Shown piece after piece: positions 7,782 to 16,863 of a DNA stretch of 64,000 bases (the stretch's first letter is position 1; the number at the start of each line of letters is the position of its first letter). This DNA is from an uncultured Dyadobacter sp. (GTDB taxonomy: Bacteria; Bacteroidota; Bacteroidia; Cytophagales; Spirosomataceae), in the NCBI RefSeq assembly GCF_946482605.1, contig NZ_CAMLSE010000026.1, positions 50,609-114,608 of the forward strand, read 5' to 3'. The notes beneath the pieces were generated by a model that saw nothing but the letters and a program-made list of their open reading frames with translations, made no database searches and had not been told where the DNA came from. The position numbers and the translations under genes were made by a program.

Positions 7782-8891
7782 TTGGAAACTTCTACCCCAC
7801 CCTTCTACCAAAAACTCTCCCTAACCCTCCTCGCCATAGGTCTGATCATGCTCGCGATCTTCCTCGGCCAGGATATCATCGTACCCCTGGCATTGGCCGG
7901 GCTGATTGCGGTGTTACTCCGGCCACTGGAAGGCTGGCTTATCCGGCTCGGTGTACCCAAGTTGATGGCCATCAGCATTGCGGTGACGTTTGCCGTCCTG
8001 CTGGTATCGGCGGTCGCTGTGATCCTGTCCATGCAGCTCGCCGACTTTTCGGATGAATGGCCGAGGCTTAAACGCAACATCGATCAGTTTTACCGCGACG
8101 CCCGAAGATGGATCCGACGCGAATACAGCCTCAGTTATCGCCAGCAGGCCGAGTACCTGAAAAATGCCCAGACCAAGACGCTCGAGACATTTCAAGGACC
8201 GGAAACTTTGGGGGTTGTAACGGGGCCGCTCGGCACACTGATCCTCATCCCGATCTACGCCTTCCTGCTTTTGTATTATCGCGCCATGCTACTGCATTTC
8301 ACGGTGGTACTCTTCGCCGAGGAATACAAGGAAAAGGTGCTTGAAGTAATGGGTGAAATCAAGTCGATCATCCAGAGTTATATGGTAGGATTGCTGCTGG
8401 AAACGACGGCGGTGGCCGTTCTCAATTGCGCCGGCCTGCTGATACTGAATGTCCAGTACGCGCTGCTGCTGGGCATTATGGCCGCGATCCTTAACCTCGT
8501 TCCTTACATCGGAGGCCTCGTCGCGACGGCACTGGCCGTGATGGTGACGTTTATCAGCCATCCCGAGCTGGATGTGATCCTGGGGGTGGTTGGGGTCTTC
8601 ATCGCCGTGCAGGTGATCGATAACAACTTCCTTGTACCCTTCATTGTCGGGTCAAAGGTCAAAATCAATGCGCTGGTATCGATTGTGGGCGTGTTGGTAG
8701 GTGGCGCACTGGCCGGTTTATCGGGCATGTTCCTCTCGATTCCCGCCATCGCTATGATGAAAGTTATTTTCGACCGCATCGACGGTCTGAAGCCGTGGGG
8801 AATCCTGTTGGGCGACCAGACGCCCGAGCAGGCCAACAACAAACTATTCAGGTTCGTTAATCTGAAAAAACCGGAAGCCGGAGAAGAATAA
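7782..8891 (+). CDS. AI-2E family transporter (PerM/TqsA-like permease)
   Basis: A 369-residue inner-membrane protein of the AI-2E transporter family, whose members include autoinducer-2 exporters and Na+/H+ antiporters. I see paired N-terminal hydrophobic helices (SLTLLAIGLIMLAIFLGQDI, then PLALAGLIAVLLRPLE), a charged cytoplasmic or periplasmic middle region, and the signature C-terminal segments LLLETTAVAVLNCAGLLIL, ALLLGIMAAILNLVPYIGG, and FIVGSKVKINALVSIVGVLVGGALAGLSGMFLSIP. The start is uncertain: the TTG at 7782 (protein MetGluThrSerThr) matches relatives best; the frame is open from an upstream TTG at 7716. Ligand unknown. Confidence 0.85.
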   Translation: METSTPPFYQKLSLTLLAIGLIMLAIFLGQDIIVPLALAGLIAVLLRPLEGWLIRLGVPKLMAISIAVTFAVLLVSAVAVILSMQLADFSDEWPRLKRNIDQFYRDARRWIRREYSLSYRQQAEYLKNAQTKTLETFQGPETLGVVTGPLGTLILIPIYAFLLLYYRAMLLHFTVVLFAEEYKEKVLEVMGEIKSIIQSYMVGLLLETTAVAVLNCAGLLILNVQYALLLGIMAAILNLVPYIGGLVATALAVMVTFISHPELDVILGVVGVFIAVQVIDNNFLVPFIVGSKVKINALVSIVGVLVGGALAGLSGMFLSIPAIAMMKVIFDRIDGLKPWGILLGDQTPEQANNKLFRFVNLKKPEAGEE

Positions 8892-8919
8892 GCGTAGGGG
8901 CTAATGGCTCCCCCTACGC
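8892..8919. terminator. Hairpin between convergent genes
   Basis: GCGTAGGGG (8892-8900) pairs perfectly with CCCCTACGC (8911-8919) around a 10-base loop, directly after the AI-2E transporter stop and just before the end of the convergent UbiB-like gene. The T-tract is weak on both sides. Confidence 0.55.
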
Positions 8920-8928
8920 GTTCAGGGT

Positions 8929-10230
8929 TTAGCTGACAAATTGTTTGGTATCCACCACCGCTTTCAGGTCGTGCAGCAGGCTGAACAATCCGAAAAAGGT
9001 GCGGTTGATATAAATAAAATGCTGGGAACCACGGTTCATATTCATTTTGCGGAGCTCCTTGTCATTGGCATATTTTTCACCCAATGCAGCCAGTTTCAAA
9101 AAGAATTCCTCATCTGAAAAATCAAATGTCTCGGCCTGGAAGGGCTGCGTGAGCAATGCGAGTATTTCCTTGAACAAATTCGAAAAATACACCGTTTCTT
9201 CGCGCGTATCCTTGCTTGTCAGGATTTCCAATTCGATGAGTTTGGCATGGAACACAGCCGGATTATTCAGGTTTTCAGGTTCTGCCAGCTCGAAATAAGG
9301 AATATAAAAATCGTCCGGAATCGCCTTGATACAGCCAAAATCGATCGCGATCAGGTTGTCGCAGCTATCGACCAGGAAATTACCGGGATGCGGATCTGCA
9401 TGTACCTTACGGAGCTGGTGCACCTGGAACATATAGAAGTCCCACAGGGCCTGACCGATCTTGTTCGCGGTGTCCTGGTCGGGACCAGCCTTGCAAAATT
9501 CAGACAGATGCTTGCCGGTCATCCAGTCCATCGTGATCACGCGTTCGCTCGAAAATTCAGGATAATATTGGGGGAACCTCAGGTTGGGTATGTGCGCACA
9601 GGCCTCCGCAATCTCCGTACTCTGCGCGATTTCGAGGATGTAGTTGGTCTCTTCCGTCAGCTTGGTTTCCACCTCCTTGAAATACTTATCCGAATCCCTC
9701 GCCTGGATATTGAACATTTTCATGGCGATAGGCTTCACCAGCGACAAATCCGACGAAATGCTTTCGGCGACACCCGGGTACTGGATCTTGACCGCCAGTT
9801 CCTTTCCATTTGCCGTAGCCTGGTGCACTTGCCCGATACTGGCCGCATTGATCGCATTCGGGTTGAAAGTATCAAACAATTCCAGAGGCGATTTGCCAAA
9901 ATATCTTCTGAAAGTTTTCACAACCAGCGGGGCCGAAAGCGGCGGCACGGAAAATTGGGACAAAGAGAACTTTTCGACATAAGCCTGCGGCAGGAAATTC
10001 TTCTCCATGCTCAGCATCTGCGCAAGCTTCAATGCACTGCCTTTGAGGTTTTTGAGGCCATCGTAAATATCCTCCGCATTGTTGCTGTTGAGGTTATCGC
10101 GCGCAGTCTCCGGATTCGTGATTTTCTCGCCGTAATATTTCAGATAATTCCCTCCGATCTTAACGCCGGTCGAAATCAGCCGGGTGGCACGCTGTATTTT
10201 GGAAGTAGGTATGCTATCGATTGTCTCCAT
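8929..10230 (-). CDS. ABC1/AarF/UbiB-family atypical kinase
   Basis: A 433-residue member of the UbiB/ADCK atypical kinase family, usually linked to quinone or membrane lipid homeostasis. Visible landmarks are the KxGQ-like N-terminal motif as GSALKLAQML, the nucleotide loop NAASIGQVHQA, the lysine in GKELAVKIQYPG, the ExE helix region TEETNYILEIAQ, the catalytic loop VHADPHPGNFL and the metal-binding LIAIDFG. All catalytic residues look intact. It starts two bases after the stop of a TetR-like regulator, so the two form an operon. The regulator may control it. Start ATG at 10230 is supported by this spacing. Confidence 0.88.
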   Translation of the reverse strand: METIDSIPTSKIQRATRLISTGVKIGGNYLKYYGEKITNPETARDNLNSNNAEDIYDGLKNLKGSALKLAQMLSMEKNFLPQAYVEKFSLSQFSVPPLSAPLVVKTFRRYFGKSPLELFDTFNPNAINAASIGQVHQATANGKELAVKIQYPGVAESISSDLSLVKPIAMKMFNIQARDSDKYFKEVETKLTEETNYILEIAQSTEIAEACAHIPNLRFPQYYPEFSSERVITMDWMTGKHLSEFCKAGPDQDTANKIGQALWDFYMFQVHQLRKVHADPHPGNFLVDSCDNLIAIDFGCIKAIPDDFYIPYFELAEPENLNNPAVFHAKLIELEILTSKDTREETVYFSNLFKEILALLTQPFQAETFDFSDEEFFLKLAALGEKYANDKELRKMNMNRGSQHFIYINRTFFGLFSLLHDLKAVVDTKQFVS

Positions 10231-10232
10231 TC

Positions 10233-10907
10233 CTACTTCAATTTTTCTTTAATGAGAAATTTGCCGAAATCGATCACGCTTTCGAGTGGCGTGGTATCGA
10301 TGAGGTCGAATGTGGCACGGATCGATTTTTCGATAAACAGGTCGGTTTTTTCAAACCCTACCGACTCATCGTCCATCCAGAATTTCAGGGTGACCATCAA
10401 TTGGATCCAGGCACCCTCTTCCAGCGCGTCCTGCTGCGCCTTCCGGATGCGTTCACTCTTCGCTTTCAGATAACCTTCGCTAATGTGCTGGATAAAATCC
10501 TTGAAGGCCGACCTGAACGTTTTCAGTTTAAGGATCCCGTTCAGCTTGTTTTTTTCTTCTTTCAATGCAAAAACCACATAGCTGCGGTTTGCAGTCAAAA
10601 TCTCGAAATAGGTGTAGTAGTAAGTCAGCAATTTGTCACGGAAACCGAGGTCTCCCGTGTCGCCGCTTTGAGCGATCAATGCGACGGCGAATTGATGAAA
10701 GCTCACAAAAACCTGCTTTTCCAGCGAATCAATGGAGGTAAAAAATTTGTAAAAATCCTTTTCAACCATTCCGTTCTGTTTGCAGAACAGGTACACCGAC
10801 TCGGGTTTTTTGTGATTTTCGAGGCAGTAATGCATATAAAGCTCCGTGATCTTGTCAGCCGTCAGCTCACGTGCAGGAGCGGGAATCTCTTTGGTTTTGG
10901 CAGCCAT
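10233..10907 (-). CDS. TetR/AcrR-family transcriptional regulator
   Basis: A 224-residue, one-domain-plus-ligand-domain regulator. The N-terminal 60 residues follow the TetR helix-turn-helix plan: DKITELYMHYCLENHKKPES, then VYLFCKQNGMVEKDFYKFF and SIDSLEKQVFVSF, equivalent to the usual IA..aGvs.gtlY.yF.sKe.L pattern though divergent. The rest is helical. The long open frame begins at 10979, but the ATG at 10907 (MAAKTKE) starts the recognisable protein and avoids the terminator hairpin at 10956-10994. It precedes the UbiB-like kinase by two bases and probably controls that operon. Effector unknown. Confidence 0.75.
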   Translation of the reverse strand: MAAKTKEIPAPARELTADKITELYMHYCLENHKKPESVYLFCKQNGMVEKDFYKFFTSIDSLEKQVFVSFHQFAVALIAQSGDTGDLGFRDKLLTYYYTYFEILTANRSYVVFALKEEKNKLNGILKLKTFRSAFKDFIQHISEGYLKAKSERIRKAQQDALEEGAWIQLMVTLKFWMDDESVGFEKTDLFIEKSIRATFDLIDTTPLESVIDFGKFLIKEKLK

Positions 10908-10955
10908 CAGCATTATTGGGTTAACGATGGAAGATGATCTTACCAACTGACAACA

Positions 10956-10994
10956 AAATAAGCGCCCTGAATCATTCATTCAGGGCGCTTATTT
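10956..10994 (-). terminator. Strong intrinsic terminator
   Basis: Perfect 17-base-pair arms (10956-10972 and 10978-10994) with a 5-base loop contain the core GCGCCCTGAAT/ATTCAGGGCGC and end in an AT-rich tract on both sides. It lies 55 bases after the flavin oxidase gene on the minus strand and separates it from the TetR-UbiB operon. Confidence 0.85.
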
Positions 10995-11048
10995 TTCGGC
11001 CACTACCTGTGTACTACGACGGCGCTGGCAACAACATCTATCAGCCGC

Positions 11049-12401
11049 TTATGCTTTAAACACATTCAAATTCAGAAACGCATTGCGGAACTTGCCCGTC
11101 GGGTCCAGCTCACGCGCCAGTTCCCGGAACTCCGGCAGTTTTTCATAGCGCTTTTCGAGCAGGCCGGGCGATACGGTAAAGAGCTTACCCCAATGCGGTC
11201 GGACCTGAAAAGGTGCCAGTTCCTTTTCGATCACCGGCAACAACTTACTGACCGCCGGCCAATCCTGCTTCCAGGTAAAATGGATGGCCACCGAATCCTG
11301 CTTGTAGCATGGGCTCAACCAGAGATTATCCGCCGCTATCGTCCGGATCTCGGATGTAAACAAATGCGGACTAATCTGGCTTCCCATCTTCGAAATTGCC
11401 AGGATCGCTTCTACCGCATGCCTGCGCGGCACAAAATACTCAGATTGCAGTTCCTTCCCGCTGCTCGGTGTGAAACCCATTTTGAAATGGGGCATGCGTT
11501 CGTACCAGGGACCCGGGACACCCATTTGCTCGGTGCAGTTCTCGGCTGACAGCTCAGGAATCGGATGCAAGTTTTTAGTAGCCAGCCTGGCCCCGAAAAA
11601 TTCCTTTTCCGGCAGCGCTTTCAACGGCTTGCCACTGTTTGTCTTAAACTTCACCCAAACTTCGGTAATATCGTCGCTTGCCCAGTTCGTAAAAAGGCTC
11701 ACACTGTACCCGCTCGATTCGATCTCTTCAAAATGATCTTTCAGCTGGCTCAATGGCAGGTTTTCATACACATACTGCCCCATCATAAATGTCGGCTGTA
11801 CACGTAGCGTCACCTTCGTCACTACACCCAACGCTCCGAGGTGCACCACGGCCGCATTGAATCGCTCTTCGTCCTTATCTCTGCTGAGCTTCATCACCGA
11901 GCCGTCGGCGGTGACCAGCTCCATGGCCGTAACCGCTGAGGCGAGGTTACCGTTTTTATCGCCCGACCCATGCGTCGCGGTAGCGCATGCTCCCGCGACG
12001 GATATATGCGGCAGTGAAGCCAGGTTGTGCAAGGCAAAGCCCTTTTGATGCAGGTAGGGACTCAGCTGGCCATATTTCAACCCGCCGTTGACCGTAACGG
12101 TTTTGTTTTTGGCATCGATCGACATCACCTCCTCCGCACCTACTACCGAAATAAACTGGTCCTTGGTATCGGCGATATCATTGAAACAATGCCGCGTACC
12201 CAGCACCTTCACTTTTCCATACTTGCGGACCAGCGCCTGCACGTCTTGCAGGTTTTTGGCCTGATCCAGGCGGTCGGTACTATATTCGAGATTGCCAGCC
12301 CAATTTTTGAGCTTATCACCATTAGCCCAGCCAGCCAGCGGGGAAAGTAAAGGAGCCGTCATTAATGCGGATGAAAGTTTAATAAAAGTTCTTTTGTTCA
12401 T
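11049..12401 (-). CDS. Alditol oxidase-like FAD-dependent oxidoreductase, exported
   Basis: A 450-residue flavoenzyme closely resembling alditol (xylitol/sorbitol) oxidase AldO, with an added N-terminal export signal (MNKRTFIKLSSALMTAPLLSPL), Tat-like with KR in place of RR. The covalent FAD histidine is His71 in VLGTRHCFNDIA. Other AldO-type segments are NLASLPHISVAGACATATHGSG, YSVSLFTNW, CTEQMGVPGPWYERMPHFKMGFTP in outline, SEIRTIAADNLWLSP (active-site Glu and Arg), VAIHFTW (His) and RPHWGK (Lys). It should oxidise a polyol or aldonolactone with oxygen, giving peroxide, in the periplasm or outside. It is monocistronic, with a strong terminator after it. The substrate is inferred from family only. 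Confidence 0.85.
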   Translation of the reverse strand: MNKRTFIKLSSALMTAPLLSPLAGWANGDKLKNWAGNLEYSTDRLDQAKNLQDVQALVRKYGKVKVLGTRHCFNDIADTKDQFISVVGAEEVMSIDAKNKTVTVNGGLKYGQLSPYLHQKGFALHNLASLPHISVAGACATATHGSGDKNGNLASAVTAMELVTADGSVMKLSRDKDEERFNAAVVHLGALGVVTKVTLRVQPTFMMGQYVYENLPLSQLKDHFEEIESSGYSVSLFTNWASDDITEVWVKFKTNSGKPLKALPEKEFFGARLATKNLHPIPELSAENCTEQMGVPGPWYERMPHFKMGFTPSSGKELQSEYFVPRRHAVEAILAISKMGSQISPHLFTSEIRTIAADNLWLSPCYKQDSVAIHFTWKQDWPAVSKLLPVIEKELAPFQVRPHWGKLFTVSPGLLEKRYEKLPEFRELARELDPTGKFRNAFLNLNVFKA

Positions 12402-12481
12402 GCGGTAGTCAGGTTGGATTGCACGAATAGGAATTTACCCCAAATTAGTTGAATAAATCAGCATTCCAACCGCAGCTGATA

Positions 12482-13969
12482 TCAGGCTGTCTTTTCCAGC
12501 GCCGTTCTCAGGATACGCACCGCCTCCCGTAATTCTTTTTCGTCGAGGTTGCCAAACCCGAGCCGAATGGCACTGAGCCGCCCAGTCTGGAAAAGCAGCG
12601 TCTGGGGCAAATGGAGGTTTTCCCGAAGGCATTCCTTACTTACGCGCATGAGATTGATGTCGCGTCGCCATTCTGTCCAGATCGCCAGTCCACCCGGGGG
12701 TGCTCTGAAGGAGAGATAGGGGCTAAAATCCGTTTCCAGTAATTCCGTGAACAGGTCCCTCCGCTGGTGGTACACTTTCTGCGCCTTTTTGATATGCCGC
12801 TGGATCTCTCCCTCGTCCAGCAGTTCGGCCAGGGCCTGTTCCATCATCAAATCACCCTGCCGGTCGATGATCCTGCGCATTTTTCCCAGCTCACGGATCA
12901 GGTTTTCGGGAGCCACCATGTATCCCGAGCGAAGTCCGGGTGCCAGCGCCTTGCAAAATGATCCCACATACACCACCATTCCAGCCCCGTCGGCACTCGC
13001 GAGCGGCAGCACCGGACTGCTGTTGTAGTGAAAATCATAATCATGGTCGTCCTCCAAAATGATAAAGCCATACCTGACCGAGAGGTTCAGCAATTCCAGA
13101 CGCCGCTCGGCGCTCAACGTCACGGTGGTGGGATAATGGTGATGCGGTGTAATGTATAACATCCGGATCGGCTTGTGCTCGCAGAGCTGTCTTACCGCCT
13201 CCACCGAAATACCTTGCTCGTCCACAGGTACCGAAAGGATGTTGGCACCTGCTTGCTGAAAAATCATATTGGCGATGTAGTAGCTCAGGTCACCTACCAC
13301 CACATTGTCCCCCTTTTTGAGGAGCAGTGTGGAAGCGAGGTAAATGCCCATCTGGATGCCCCGTGTGGTGATGATGTTCTCTGCACCGATATGCAATCCC
13401 CGCGTGTTGTTCAGATAGGTCGCCAGCCGCTCGCGAAACCAAACATTGCCTTCCACATGCGAATAACCCAGGTATTTACGATTATTACTCCTCCGCAAAA
13501 CGCTCGAATAAGCTTTGGCAAGCTTGTCCATAGGCGCAAGTCGCACGTCCGGCAGACCATCGGTAAATTCCAGGTCCACCCGCGACACGGATACAGGCCG
13601 ATCGAGCAGCATGCTTTCCTCAAATGCAAAGCCGGCCTCCCGTGGGTACTGTTTCAGATCGGTTACATTGGCGGGTAATGCATTGCCCCGGACAACCGGA
13701 CTCTTCTTGGTCACGAATGTGCCCCTGTTGGGCAACATCTCGATCCATCCCTGCGCATCGAGTTCATGATAAGCTGCCACGACTGTCTTTCGGTGAACGT
13801 CGAGCGTATCCGCAAGTGAGCGCGTACCAGGCAGTTGCACACCCGTCACCAGCACACCGCGCTGGATCGCGTTGATCATCTGATACGCAATTTGCAGGTA
13901 CACAGGTGTGCCGGACAGACGGTCCAGAAGGATCACATTTTTGAAAGGTATTTCAACCGGACTACTCAT
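12482..13969 (-). CDS. MocR-family (GntR HTH plus aminotransferase fold) transcriptional regulator
   Basis: A 495-residue MocR/PdxR-type regulator: an N-terminal winged helix (VYLQIAYQMINAIQRGVLVTGVQLPGTRSLADTL, then VHRKTVVAAYHELDAQGWI) joined to a type I aminotransferase-like domain. The PLP-domain shows ENIITTRGIQMGIYLAST, FIILEDDHDYDFHY, and the Schiff-base region YVGSFCKALAPGLRSGYMV, where the lysine in FCKALAP should bind PLP. Start at 13969 (MSSPVEIPF) matches the family. The gene is divergent from a TonB receptor gene 115 bases away. MocR proteins commonly control divergent neighbours, so the receptor is a likely target; that is inference. Confidence 0.88.
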   Translation of the reverse strand: MSSPVEIPFKNVILLDRLSGTPVYLQIAYQMINAIQRGVLVTGVQLPGTRSLADTLDVHRKTVVAAYHELDAQGWIEMLPNRGTFVTKKSPVVRGNALPANVTDLKQYPREAGFAFEESMLLDRPVSVSRVDLEFTDGLPDVRLAPMDKLAKAYSSVLRRSNNRKYLGYSHVEGNVWFRERLATYLNNTRGLHIGAENIITTRGIQMGIYLASTLLLKKGDNVVVGDLSYYIANMIFQQAGANILSVPVDEQGISVEAVRQLCEHKPIRMLYITPHHHYPTTVTLSAERRLELLNLSVRYGFIILEDDHDYDFHYNSSPVLPLASADGAGMVVYVGSFCKALAPGLRSGYMVAPENLIRELGKMRRIIDRQGDLMMEQALAELLDEGEIQRHIKKAQKVYHQRRDLFTELLETDFSPYLSFRAPPGGLAIWTEWRRDINLMRVSKECLRENLHLPQTLLFQTGRLSAIRLGFGNLDEKELREAVRILRTALEKTA

Positions 13970-14084
13970 TATATTTAAACCGGAGCATATAAACGGTCCG
14001 GCAAGATAATATTTTTGTATCGAATAGCTGTCGGCCATCGGCTTTCGGCTATTGTTTTTAAACAGAATTGAATTCCCCTACTCT
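13970..14084. promoter_or_regulatory. Divergent promoter region, mocR / TonB receptor
   Basis: This 115-base spacer must hold promoters for both genes and any MocR operator. On the plus strand, TATTTTTG near 14008-14015 matches the Bacteroidota minus-7 consensus TAnnTTTG, but no convincing minus-33 TTTG stands at the usual distance. The repeats CCGGAGC and GTCCGGC around 13980-14002 could belong to an operator. Evidence is suggestive only. Confidence 0.35.
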
Positions 14085-16043
14085 ATGAAACTACACTACT
14101 TGGGCACCACTTTCCTGTTGATTCTGACTGGCACGATCGCATTGGCACAGGAAATATCACTGGATCCCGTAACTGTTACGTCTTCCCTTGTCGAGAAAAG
14201 GGCATCGCAGACAGGTCGGAACATCGCCGTCATCAAGGGTGAATATTTCCAGGAGTTACCGGTCCACAGCATCGACGACCTGCTGCGTTATGTGCCGGGT
14301 GTTGAAATACAAGCACGCGGGCCCCAGGGCTCCCAAAGTGACATCGTGCTGCGCGGCGGCACCTTCCAGCAAGTGCTCGTTATTCTCGATGGTTTGAGGC
14401 TCAATGACCCCAATACCGGGCATTTCAATAGCTACATACCCATTTCACCTGCCGAGATCGATCGCATTGAAGTACTGAAAGGCGCATCATCGGCGATTTA
14501 CGGTTCAGATGCAGTAGGCGGGGTCATTCATGTGATTTCCAAAACGTTTGCGGCCCGTCAGCTGACCGGCAATGCGGAGGGGGCAGGCGCATTACAGAGA
14601 ACCCAGGTCAATGGAGGTGTTACGGCAGGCGGGTACGGATTGTTCAATGGTCATATCGGTGCGTTTGTACAGCGGAATAAGCTCGCGATCTCGGGTGGTT
14701 ATTTGTCCAACAATGCATCGGGTGTCCAGCAGCGAGGCATTAAAGGGTATTTTCACAACAATACAGCCTCATTGTCCCTCAATTATGCATTCTCGCCCAA
14801 CTGGAACCTGGCTGTACGCAGCTCCTATGACCACCGGGATTTTGCCGCACAGAACTTCTATACTGTGCTGAAATCCGATACGGCGAGCGAAAAGGTCAAA
14901 ATGTCGTGGAATCAGGCCAAGCTGAGCTATCAAAAGAACAATACGGCATTCTCTTTGGATGCAGGTTATAAATCGGTGCAGGATACTTACCTGTTTAACC
15001 CGCATTCCGTCGCCAACAGCAGCAAATCCCGCCTTTGGCAAGGGCTGGCTACTTTACAACAAGGCATCACCGCCAGCACCAACCTGGTCGCCGGTATTAA
15101 TTTCCAGCAGCGCTACATCGCTTCCAATGACCGCGGTAACCATTCGTTGAACCAACTGGCCCCATTCGTGTCAGTCGTGCAAAACATCGGTGAGCATTTC
15201 ACCGTAACGCCGTCAGTCCGCATCGACTGGCGGGAGAGCATCGGAACCGAGGCTTCGCCGCAGATCAACCTGTCCTATAAGAAAGCAAGCTGGCAACTGC
15301 GCGCCAGTGCCGGAAAAACGATCCGTGATGCTGATTTTACGGAGCGGTTCAACAACTACGCCAAGAAACTGGTGACCGGCGGCAGCGTAGGTAATCCTGA
15401 TCTGAAAGCGGAAAAGTCATTCAGCTATGAGGCCGGTGCCGACTGGTTCCTGACGGGCAGCAGCACTTCCCAATTGAAAGTATCGGGTACCTTTTTCCAA
15501 CGCCGGCAGAACAACCTGATCGACTATGTTACTACGCCTTATGCACAAATGCCCCGTAAGGACAACCTTTCACCAACCGGATCGTTTGGACTTGCATTGA
15601 ATATAGCCGATGTGAATACGACCGGATTTGAACTCGACATACAGTCGGCCAGCAAAATCTCGGATAATCAGAAACTGCTCGTCAATGCAGGCCTTACCTG
15701 GCTCGACAGCGATAACAAAAGCCAGATCCAGTCGTTCTACCTTTCGTCCCACGCCAGGTTTTTGGCCAATTTCTCGGCCATTTACCAGATTTCAGGATTT
15801 TCAGTGAGCCTGACCGGATTGTATAAGCAGCGGGCCGAAAGGGAAGCCTCGGCCATTGAAGCCTCGATTTCGAAGAACTACTTTATCCTCAATGCAAGGG
15901 CTGAATATGCGTTTTTCAAACGTCAGCTGGCCGTATTCGTGCAAGCCGACAATGCTTTCGACAAGCAGTACAGCGACATCCTGGGGTCTGTCATGCCCGG
16001 GCGCTGGCTCATGAGTGGATTGAGGTTTAACTTTGCAAAATAG
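14085..16043 (+). CDS. TonB-dependent outer membrane receptor (BtuB-like)
   Basis: A 652-residue TonB-dependent receptor without the SusC-type N-terminal extension. A signal peptide (KLHYLGTTFLLILTGTIALAQ) is followed by a TonB-box-like region DPVTVTSSL and the plug domain: SIDDLLRYVPGVEIQARGPQG, DIVLRGGTFQQVLVILDGLRLND, ISPAEIDRIEVLKGASSAIYG, and AVGGVIHVIS. The remainder is a barrel ending in WLMSGLRFNFAK. The overall plan resembles cobalamin/siderophore receptors. The start at 14085 puts the signal peptide at the N-terminus; the frame is open 11 codons further. It is divergent from the MocR regulator and followed 52 bases later by an alpha/beta hydrolase. Substrate not identifiable; no cobalamin riboswitch is visible upstream. 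Confidence 0.9.
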   Translation: MKLHYLGTTFLLILTGTIALAQEISLDPVTVTSSLVEKRASQTGRNIAVIKGEYFQELPVHSIDDLLRYVPGVEIQARGPQGSQSDIVLRGGTFQQVLVILDGLRLNDPNTGHFNSYIPISPAEIDRIEVLKGASSAIYGSDAVGGVIHVISKTFAARQLTGNAEGAGALQRTQVNGGVTAGGYGLFNGHIGAFVQRNKLAISGGYLSNNASGVQQRGIKGYFHNNTASLSLNYAFSPNWNLAVRSSYDHRDFAAQNFYTVLKSDTASEKVKMSWNQAKLSYQKNNTAFSLDAGYKSVQDTYLFNPHSVANSSKSRLWQGLATLQQGITASTNLVAGINFQQRYIASNDRGNHSLNQLAPFVSVVQNIGEHFTVTPSVRIDWRESIGTEASPQINLSYKKASWQLRASAGKTIRDADFTERFNNYAKKLVTGGSVGNPDLKAEKSFSYEAGADWFLTGSSTSQLKVSGTFFQRRQNNLIDYVTTPYAQMPRKDNLSPTGSFGLALNIADVNTTGFELDIQSASKISDNQKLLVNAGLTWLDSDNKSQIQSFYLSSHARFLANFSAIYQISGFSVSLTGLYKQRAEREASAIEASISKNYFILNARAEYAFFKRQLAVFVQADNAFDKQYSDILGSVMPGRWLMSGLRFNFAK

Positions 16044-16095
16044 CCCCATCTTTATTTTACGGGAGTTCGTATATTCGAAGTGAACAATACATGCT

Positions 16096-16863
16096 ATGTT
16101 TCCGGATATCCGCAACTCCTGTTTCTTATTGCTGACATTGCTGGCATTCTCCAAACAACCCGGATACGGACAGTCAAGTACGGCCACATTAAAACGCACT
16201 TCTGAAAAAATGGATGTGTACTTTCTGAGCGGCCTGGGCGCCGACCGCCGCGTGTTCAGTAAGCTGAAACTGGATCCACGGCTGAATGTAAAGCACATTG
16301 AATGGATCAGGCCGTCCAGAAAAGAATCATTACGACATTATGCCGGCCGGCTGGTAGTCCAAATCGACACTACCCGGCCATTCCAGCTGGTAGGGCTTTC
16401 ATTCGGTGGAGTGATCGCTTCGGAACTTTCCGACATTACGCATCCGAAGCAGGTTACCCTCATTTCAAGCATGTCTACCGGCGTACCTCTCGCCCGCTTC
16501 TATCAGGTGATGATCCGGTTTTTGCTGCTATCACCGCTATCGGCACCGCTGCTGAAATCGGCAAACCGGATCAGTTACCGTTACTTCGGTGCCGATACGC
16601 CCGAACTGAAAGCGATGCTCAAAAATATCCTGCACGATACCGATAGCAAGTTTCTCAAATGGGCGCTGATCCGCATGAGTGGCTGGAACCGGAAAGACCC
16701 GGTACCCAACCTGTACCACATCCATGGGACGACCGACCGGCTCATCCCTCTGGCGATCGTCAAGCCGGACACTACCATCGAGGGAGGCGGGCATTTGATG
16801 GTATACGCTCAGTCGGAGCAGATTTCAGCTATCCTCAACAAACGGCTTATGTCCATTGATTGA
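16096..16863 (+). CDS. Alpha/beta hydrolase
   Basis: A 255-residue alpha/beta-fold hydrolase with the nucleophile elbow GLSFGG and a late acid-histidine pair in IHGTTDRLIPL and EGGGHLMV. Oxyanion region VYFLSGLGADRRVF is near residue 40. The longest form has a possible signal peptide (NSCFLLLTLLAFSKQPGYGQS), so it may be exported; an alternative ATG at 16210 would make a 217-residue cytoplasmic enzyme. It follows the TonB receptor closely and could act on a compound taken up by it. Its 3' end overlaps the convergent quinone oxidoreductase gene by 17 bases. Substrate unknown. Confidence 0.75.
   Translation: MFPDIRNSCFLLLTLLAFSKQPGYGQSSTATLKRTSEKMDVYFLSGLGADRRVFSKLKLDPRLNVKHIEWIRPSRKESLRHYAGRLVVQIDTTRPFQLVGLSFGGVIASELSDITHPKQVTLISSMSTGVPLARFYQVMIRFLLLSPLSAPLLKSANRISYRYFGADTPELKAMLKNILHDTDSKFLKWALIRMSGWNRKDPVPNLYHIHGTTDRLIPLAIVKPDTTIEGGGHLMVYAQSEQISAILNKRLMSID

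Noticed and set aside
9247..10473. 408-codon plus-strand open frame opposite the UbiB-like gene
   Set aside because: It lies antisense to a gene with complete kinase motifs and shows no family pattern; it is a shadow of high-GC third positions.
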